From positions 1-9,469 of the forward strand of contig JAIBHM010000057.1 of assembly GCA_020028535.1 (NCBI GenBank): a stretch of 9,469 nucleotides of DNA. The letters are read 5' to 3'. Origin of the DNA: Armatimonadota bacterium. GTDB lineage: Bacteria > Sysuimicrobiota > Sysuimicrobiia > Sysuimicrobiales > Kaftiobacteriaceae. Position numbers and translations under genes: made by a program. Shown one piece after another: positions 5,552 to 9,469 of the stretch (position 1 is the first letter of the stretch; each line of letters opens with the position of its first letter). The notes beneath the pieces were generated by a model. It had not been told where the DNA came from. It did not search any database and saw only the letters and a program-made list of their open reading frames with translations.

Positions 5552-6764
5552 ACCGGAGAGCCACAATGGGATCGAGACCCGCAGCGCGCTGCGCAGGGTA
5601 GATGCCAAAGAAGATTCCGACCGCGGCGGCAAAGCTCACCGCCATCACCAGCGACCCGGGCGAGATGAGCGTCGCCCAACCCGCCAGCGCCGAGATCGCC
5701 CTGCTGCCCCCGATCCCCAGCAGCAGGCCGATCACCCCGCCACTGACGCTGAGGACCAGAGATTCCACGAGGAACTGGCTGAGGATGTCCCGGCGCGTCG
5801 CGCCCACGGCCTTGCGGATGCCGATCTCCCTGGTCCGTTCCGTGACGGATACGAGCATGATATTCATGATGCCGATGCCACCCACCAGCAACGATACCGC
5901 GGCGATCCCTCCCAGGAGCAGCGTCATTGTCTGCGAGACACCTTGGAACGTCTGAATCACGTCGGCCTGGTTCCGAATGGTGAAATCGCTCTCTTCCCCT
6001 GCCGTCACCCTGTGCCGGATCCGCAGCAGTGTCTCCGCGCGCTCCTGAGCAACGGTCATCTGCCCCGCATCGCGCACCTTCACAAAGATCGCGCGGACGA
6101 AGTCTACGCCGAACAGCCGCCGCTGCGCGGTCGTGAGTGGGACGAGGACGATGTCGTCGCGGTCGTTGAAACCGGTGGCACCACGCTCCGCAAGGACTCC
6201 GATCACCGTGAACGTCACGCGATTGACCTTGAGGGTGGCTCCGAGCGGCGACGCGGCGCGATCGCCGAAGAGCCGTTCGACGACCGTGCGGCCGAGCACC
6301 GCCACCCGCGCCCTTGAGGCCATCTCCGCCTGGGTGAAGAAGGCCCCGTTGTCGATGGGCGAGTTCCGCACCTCCGGAAAGGCGGGGGTGACCCCGGAGA
6401 CGCTGGTATTGACGTTCTCCGACCCGCGTACCACCTGTGCGTTGCGGGAAAACTCAGCCGTCACGGCCTCCACCTCGGGCACCTCAGACGCGATGGCCTC
6501 CGCATCCTCCCACGTCAGGGTCTGCAGCGACCCCTGCCCCTGCCGGACGCCGAACTGTCCGGCGCTGCCCGGAAAGATTGTGAGCAGGTTGCTGCCGAGT
6601 GACTGCACCTGAGCTGCGACGGCCTGGCGGGCCCCCTGGCCGATACTTACCATCGTGACCACTGCGGCCACTCCAATGATGACGCCGAGCATCGTCAAGA
6701 CAGCGCGGAGCTTGTTCGCGACCAGCGCGCGGAGGGCGATCTGCATGCTGCTGACCAGGGTCAT
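5544..6764 (-). CDS. MacB-type ABC transporter permease
   Basis: 406 residues from ATG 6764. A first transmembrane helix (about 18-42, KLRAVLTMLGVIIGVAAVV) with SIGQGARQAVA after it is the MacB_PCD signature. A large periplasmic domain (45-280) follows, then the FtsX domain with three helices (about 283-307, 330-355, 370-390), including GGIGIMNIMLVSVTERTREI (295-314) and the coupling-helix segment IGIRKAVGATRRDIL (314-328). The protein is the membrane half of a MacB-type mechanotransmission transporter, which couples cytoplasmic ATP use to periplasmic movements. In E. coli MacB the ATPase is fused to the permease; here it is a separate gene just upstream, ATGA overlapping. An AAGGG eight bases before the ATG supports the start. 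The open frame upstream to 6863 is a shadow of the ATPase. Cargo is unknown: antibiotics, peptides or lipids are all possible for the family. Confidence 0.96.
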   Translation of the reverse strand: MTLVSSMQIALRALVANKLRAVLTMLGVIIGVAAVVTMVSIGQGARQAVAAQVQSLGSNLLTIFPGSAGQFGVRQGQGSLQTLTWEDAEAIASEVPEVEAVTAEFSRNAQVVRGSENVNTSVSGVTPAFPEVRNSPIDNGAFFTQAEMASRARVAVLGRTVVERLFGDRAASPLGATLKVNRVTFTVIGVLAERGATGFNDRDDIVLVPLTTAQRRLFGVDFVRAIFVKVRDAGQMTVAQERAETLLRIRHRVTAGEESDFTIRNQADVIQTFQGVSQTMTLLLGGIAAVSLLVGGIGIMNIMLVSVTERTREIGIRKAVGATRRDILSQFLVESLVLSVSGGVIGLLLGIGGSRAISALAGWATLISPGSLVMAVSFAAAVGIFFGIYPAQRAAGLDPIVALRYE

Positions 6765-7477
6765 CGGCGCTGCCCTTCCCGCAGGTGCAGCAGACGGCGC
6801 TCGTACACCGGCTCCTGTCGCTCGATATGCCCGTCCCTGAAGCGCACCACGCGCTTTGCACACGCGGCAACATCGGGCTCGTGGGTCACCATGACGATCG
6901 TGATGCCTCGATCATTCAAAGACTGCAGCAAGGCCAGGATCTCTTCACTCGTGGCAGTGTCCAGATTGCCGGTCGGCTCATCGGCGAGGATCACGGCGGG
7001 CGAGGTGATGAGCGCCCGCGCAATGGCCACACGCTGCTGCTCACCGCCCGAGAGTTGCGAAGGGAGATGATGCGTACGCTGTTCGAGTCCCACGCTTTCC
7101 AGCGCCTGCCGTGCCCGCACGCGGCGGTCCACCGCGCCCGCGTAAACCAGCGGCAATTCCACGTTCTCCACCGCCGGGACTCGCGGCAGCAGGTTGAAAC
7201 TCTGAAAGACGAATCCGATGCGCCGGTTGCGAATCCGGGCCAGCGCAACGTCGTCGAGTGCTCCGACGTCTGTGCCATCAAGCAAGTAGACGCCGTCGCT
7301 CGGCCGGTCCAGGCAGCCCAGAATGTTCATGCAGGTGGATTTGCCGGAGCCCGAAGGCCCCATGATAGCGACAAACTCACCCGCGTCCACCTGCAAATCG
7401 ACCCCACGAAGAGCCTGGACTTCGACGCCATCCATCCGGTAGACTTTTGTGACCTTGCGGAGCTCGATGAGCGCCAC
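6761..7477 (-). CDS. ABC transporter ATPase, MacB/LolD family
   Basis: 238 residues from GTG 7477. All ATPase motifs are intact: Walker A GPSGSGKST (40-48), Q-loop Q92 in FVFQSFNLLP, signature LSGGEQQRVAIARAL (142-156), Walker B VILADE (162-167) followed by PTGNLD, and switch H199 in VTHEP. The pattern after Walker A (NILGCLDRPSDG) is typical of the MacB/LolD/FtsE branch. Two copies would pair with two copies of the permease encoded next (4-base ATGA overlap). The frame is open up to 7726 inside the adaptor gene, but alignment with family members fits a start at V-A-L-I-E-L-R. The GTG has no strong ribosome site and sits 7 bases after the adaptor stop, so reinitiation is likely. Confidence 0.96.
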   Translation of the reverse strand: MALIELRKVTKVYRMDGVEVQALRGVDLQVDAGEFVAIMGPSGSGKSTCMNILGCLDRPSDGVYLLDGTDVGALDDVALARIRNRRIGFVFQSFNLLPRVPAVENVELPLVYAGAVDRRVRARQALESVGLEQRTHHLPSQLSGGEQQRVAIARALITSPAVILADEPTGNLDTATSEEILALLQSLNDRGITIVMVTHEPDVAACAKRVVRFRDGHIERQEPVYERRLLHLREGQRR

Positions 7478-7484
7478 GATCCGG

Positions 7485-8948
7485 CTACCGTCTCTGCTGG
7501 AACCGGGGTTGGAATGGATTGCTGCCCCCCGGCGTGGGAGTCGTCGTCTGCCGCGCCGTGCCGAGGTAGACGACTTCGCCCTCGCGCAGGCCACGGAGAA
7601 TCTCAATGAACCGTCCATCGCTGAGGCCGGTTTCCACGACGCGCGGTGTGAGCTCAGTCCCCTCCACGAGAAAGACCGCTTTGTCTTCGTTCCCGCGTAC
7701 CGCTTCCTGTGGGACCAGCAGCACACCCGTCCGCCGGGCGAGGACGAACTCGGCGTCGACGGTCATCCCCAGTTTCAGCCGGCGTTGCGGGTCGTTCACC
7801 TCAACCGTCACAGGATACTGCGTCACGTTCTGCTCGACGACCGGTTGCGGCGCCACGCGCAGGACCCGGCCGCGCAGGATCATGCCGGGAAGCGCATCCG
7901 CGGTCACTTCGATCTGAGCCTGCGGGGTGACGCGCGGGATGTCCGACTCATCCACATAGACCTTCACAAGAACAGGCGATAGCTGCGCCAGGGTGAGCAC
8001 CGGGGTGCCGCCGGCAGCGCTGCCGATCACCGACTGCCCGACGGCCACGGATCGCTTCACCACTGCGCCGTCGATCGGCGCGGTAATCCGGCTCTCCGCC
8101 ACACGATCCTGAGCCTGACGCAATGAGGCGGTGGCCTGTGAGAGCGACGCCCGCGCAGCCGCCACCTCTTCCAGACGCAGACGCACCTGTAACCCGCCGT
8201 TCCGGGCTTCGGCCAGCTGGGCCTCGGCCTGCCGGAGCTGGGCGCGGGCGATGTCAACGTCTTGGGTCGATCCGCCGGCGCGCACCTGGGCCAGGCGGGA
8301 CTCCGCCGCTTTCAGTTGCGATGCGGCCACTTCGTGCTCGCTGCGGGCCTGGTCGAGGTTCGAGCGAGAGACAAACCCTTCATTAAACAGCTGCTCCTGG
8401 CGGGAGAGGTTCTGCCGGGCCAGCGCTTCCGACGCACGCGCCTGGCGCACGCTTTCTTCTGCCTGGGCAATCTCTTCGGGCCGCCCGCTCTGCACCTGTT
8501 GCAGACGCGCGCGCGCCGCGGCCACGCTCGCCTCGGCCTGCCGGACGGACGTGGCATTGCCGGACCGTGTGACGGCCACATTGGCTTCGCTCTGCGCGAG
8601 TCTCGCCCGCGCAGCGGCGAGCGCCCCTTGTGCGTCCTCGACGGACGCCCGCGCGTCGGGGTCGTCGATCTCTACGAGCACCTGCCCCCGGCGCACCAGA
8701 TCGCCTTCTTCAACAAACACGGAACGCACCTGGCCGGTCGCCCGGGACTTCACTTCGACGAGCGATTCAGCCTCCACGGTGCCCGAGGCGGACACGCTGA
8801 GCAGGAGATCGCCCCGCGTCACCTGCGCGGTCCTGAAGGGCGGCGTTTCACTCACGCCTGAGAACCGTCCGCGCAAACCGGCGACAATGACGGTCGCCAC
8901 CACGGCCACGATTCCCACGATACCCAGCACTCGGTTGCGATGATTCAT
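7485..8948 (-). CDS. MacA-like periplasmic adaptor (membrane fusion protein)
   Basis: 487 residues from ATG 8948. An N-terminal membrane anchor (6-24, VLGIVGIVAVVATVIVAGL) precedes RTAQVTRGDLLLSVSASGTVE (39-59), a typical MacA entry strand. The lipoyl domain is split: first half around 60-96 (EEGDLVRRGQVLVEIDDP) and second at 285-307 (ESRITAPIDGAVVKRSVAVG). The intervening 100-284 is an unusually long Ala/Gln/Arg-rich helical hairpin. A beta-barrel (about 320-405, LKLGMTVDAEFVL) and a membrane-proximal domain to about 465 follow; the tail is Pro/Gln/Thr-rich. It should bridge the MacB-type permease and the TolC-type channel encoded on either side. A strong AGGAG six bases before the ATG fixes the start; the frame upstream to 9362 only shadows the channel gene. 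It ends 7 bases before the ATPase start. Confidence 0.96.
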   Translation of the reverse strand: MNHRNRVLGIVGIVAVVATVIVAGLRGRFSGVSETPPFRTAQVTRGDLLLSVSASGTVEAESLVEVKSRATGQVRSVFVEEGDLVRRGQVLVEIDDPDARASVEDAQGALAAARARLAQSEANVAVTRSGNATSVRQAEASVAAARARLQQVQSGRPEEIAQAEESVRQARASEALARQNLSRQEQLFNEGFVSRSNLDQARSEHEVAASQLKAAESRLAQVRAGGSTQDVDIARAQLRQAEAQLAEARNGGLQVRLRLEEVAAARASLSQATASLRQAQDRVAESRITAPIDGAVVKRSVAVGQSVIGSAAGGTPVLTLAQLSPVLVKVYVDESDIPRVTPQAQIEVTADALPGMILRGRVLRVAPQPVVEQNVTQYPVTVEVNDPQRRLKLGMTVDAEFVLARRTGVLLVPQEAVRGNEDKAVFLVEGTELTPRVVETGLSDGRFIEILRGLREGEVVYLGTARQTTTPTPGGSNPFQPRFQQRR

Positions 8949-8954
8949 TGTGTG

Positions 8955-8959
8955 CTCCT
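8955..8959 (-). promoter_or_regulatory. Strong ribosome binding site of the MacA-like adaptor gene
   Basis: AGGAG on the minus strand, six bases ahead of ATG 8948 and seven bases after the stop of the channel gene. It is the clearest Shine-Dalgarno sequence in the operon. Confidence 0.8.
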
Positions 8960-8965
8960 GTAAGG

Positions 8966-9469
8966 CTAACGCTGCGCGCTCATTGGGCGTCCCAGCGCAT
9001 GCCCCAAATTTACGACCGCCAGATGCAGGTCGTACAGCGCCTGCACCGCCCCGATTCTGGCCTCCGTCGCCAATGATTGCGCGTCGAGAAGCTCGACCAG
9101 GATGCCGACTCCAGCCCGGTACCTGCCTTCTGACACTCGCAACGATTCTTCCGCCGCCGCGGAGCTGGCCCGCGTCGCTTCGGTCCGAGCAGACGCTGAC
9201 GCCACACCCACCGCCGCCCGGTGCGCTTGCGTTTGCACCTGGAGCACCGTTGACTCGCGGCGAGCTGCCGCCGCCAGAGCGTTGGCGCGCGCTTCCTCCA
9301 CCGCAGCCTTTGACCGCCCACCGTCCAGCAGTGGATGCGATACTGTGGCGGAGATGGACCACCCGGCCGAACCCGGATCCGGTGTGACCTGTACCGCGGC
9401 ATTCGCGTTCACGTTCACCTGAGGGCCGGCCCTGATTTCGGCGATGCGCAGAGCCGCCTCGGCGCTGCG
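8966..9469 (-). CDS. TolC-family outer-membrane efflux channel (5' end outside window)
   Basis: The frame is open from the right window edge to TAG at 8966, giving the last 167 residues; no start is visible. Near the visible beginning RAGPQVNVNANA and then ATVSHPLLDGGRSKAAVEEARA (41-62) form the strand and LxDGGR motif that open the second structural repeat in TolC-family proteins. A long helix follows, and SEGRYRAGVGILVELLDAQ (113-131) with the closing helix ALYDLHLAVVNLGHALGR (144-161) is the standard family ending. TolC trimers form the outer-membrane pore and periplasmic tunnel used by adaptor-pump complexes. Being directly upstream (17 bases) of the MacA-like adaptor, it is the natural outlet of this operon. 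Either adaptor could dock onto it. Confidence 0.95.
   Translation of the reverse strand, partial: RSAEAALRIAEIRAGPQVNVNANAAVQVTPDPGSAGWSISATVSHPLLDGGRSKAAVEEARANALAAAARRESTVLQVQTQAHRAAVGVASASARTEATRASSAAAEESLRVSEGRYRAGVGILVELLDAQSLATEARIGAVQALYDLHLAVVNLGHALGRPMSAQR

Noticed and set aside
4490..5668. Long open frame on the plus strand
   Set aside because: It crosses the SDR, the LTxxQ protein and the permease end on the opposite strand, with no recognisable domain; a GC-driven shadow.

Overview
The window is GC-rich (about two thirds G+C by eye) and compact. Every gene I can support lies on the minus strand, so transcription runs from the right end (9469) to the left end (1). A TolC-type outer-membrane channel and two periplasmic adaptor proteins imply a diderm bacterium. 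Frequent GTG starts and one- or four-base stop/start overlaps are typical of a high-GC, streamlined genome. I cannot name the lineage; an uncultured soil, sediment or thermophilic diderm would fit, but that is a guess. No RNA gene, transposon, CRISPR array, integrase or phage gene was seen.

Layout in transcription order: the 3' end of a TolC-family channel (9469-8966, its 5' end lies outside the window); a MacA-like adaptor (8948-7485); a MacB/LolD-type ABC ATPase (7477-6761); its separate MacB-type permease (6764-5544); a small anchored or secreted helical protein with two LTxxQ motifs (5551-5021); a short-chain dehydrogenase/reductase (SDR) lacking the usual Tyr-x-x-x-Lys pair (5011-4229); an exported alpha/beta hydrolase (4229-3537); a cation diffusion facilitator with a His/Asp-rich N-terminus (3537-2563); a second adaptor with no pump of its own in view (2552-1179); a small secreted protein of unknown function (1072-590); and, after a 192-base gap, a DUF421/YetF-like membrane protein cut off by the left edge (397-1).

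Genes one to nine are separated by 17 bases or less, or overlap, so they probably form one long operon whose promoter lies beyond the right edge. The first five make a plausible tripartite MacAB-TolC-type exporter plus a CpxP/Spy-like periplasmic helper. The next four add a divergent SDR, a periplasmic hydrolase, an inner-membrane metal exporter and a spare adaptor. One reading is an envelope-stress or toxic-compound/metal efflux locus, with the cation facilitator moving metal into the periplasm and an adaptor-TolC route carrying cargo outward. That reading is inference from gene order.

The most notable non-coding feature is the 106-base spacer ahead of the secreted-protein gene. It can fold into two nested perfect stems (9 bp outer, 8 bp inner), and the outer stem pairs with most of the likely ribosome binding site. 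I did not find a clearly new defence or mobile system. The best leads are this leader, the SDR with a Ser-x-x-x-Arg active site, the adaptor directly after the cation facilitator, and the DHxxx repeat at the facilitator's N-terminus.
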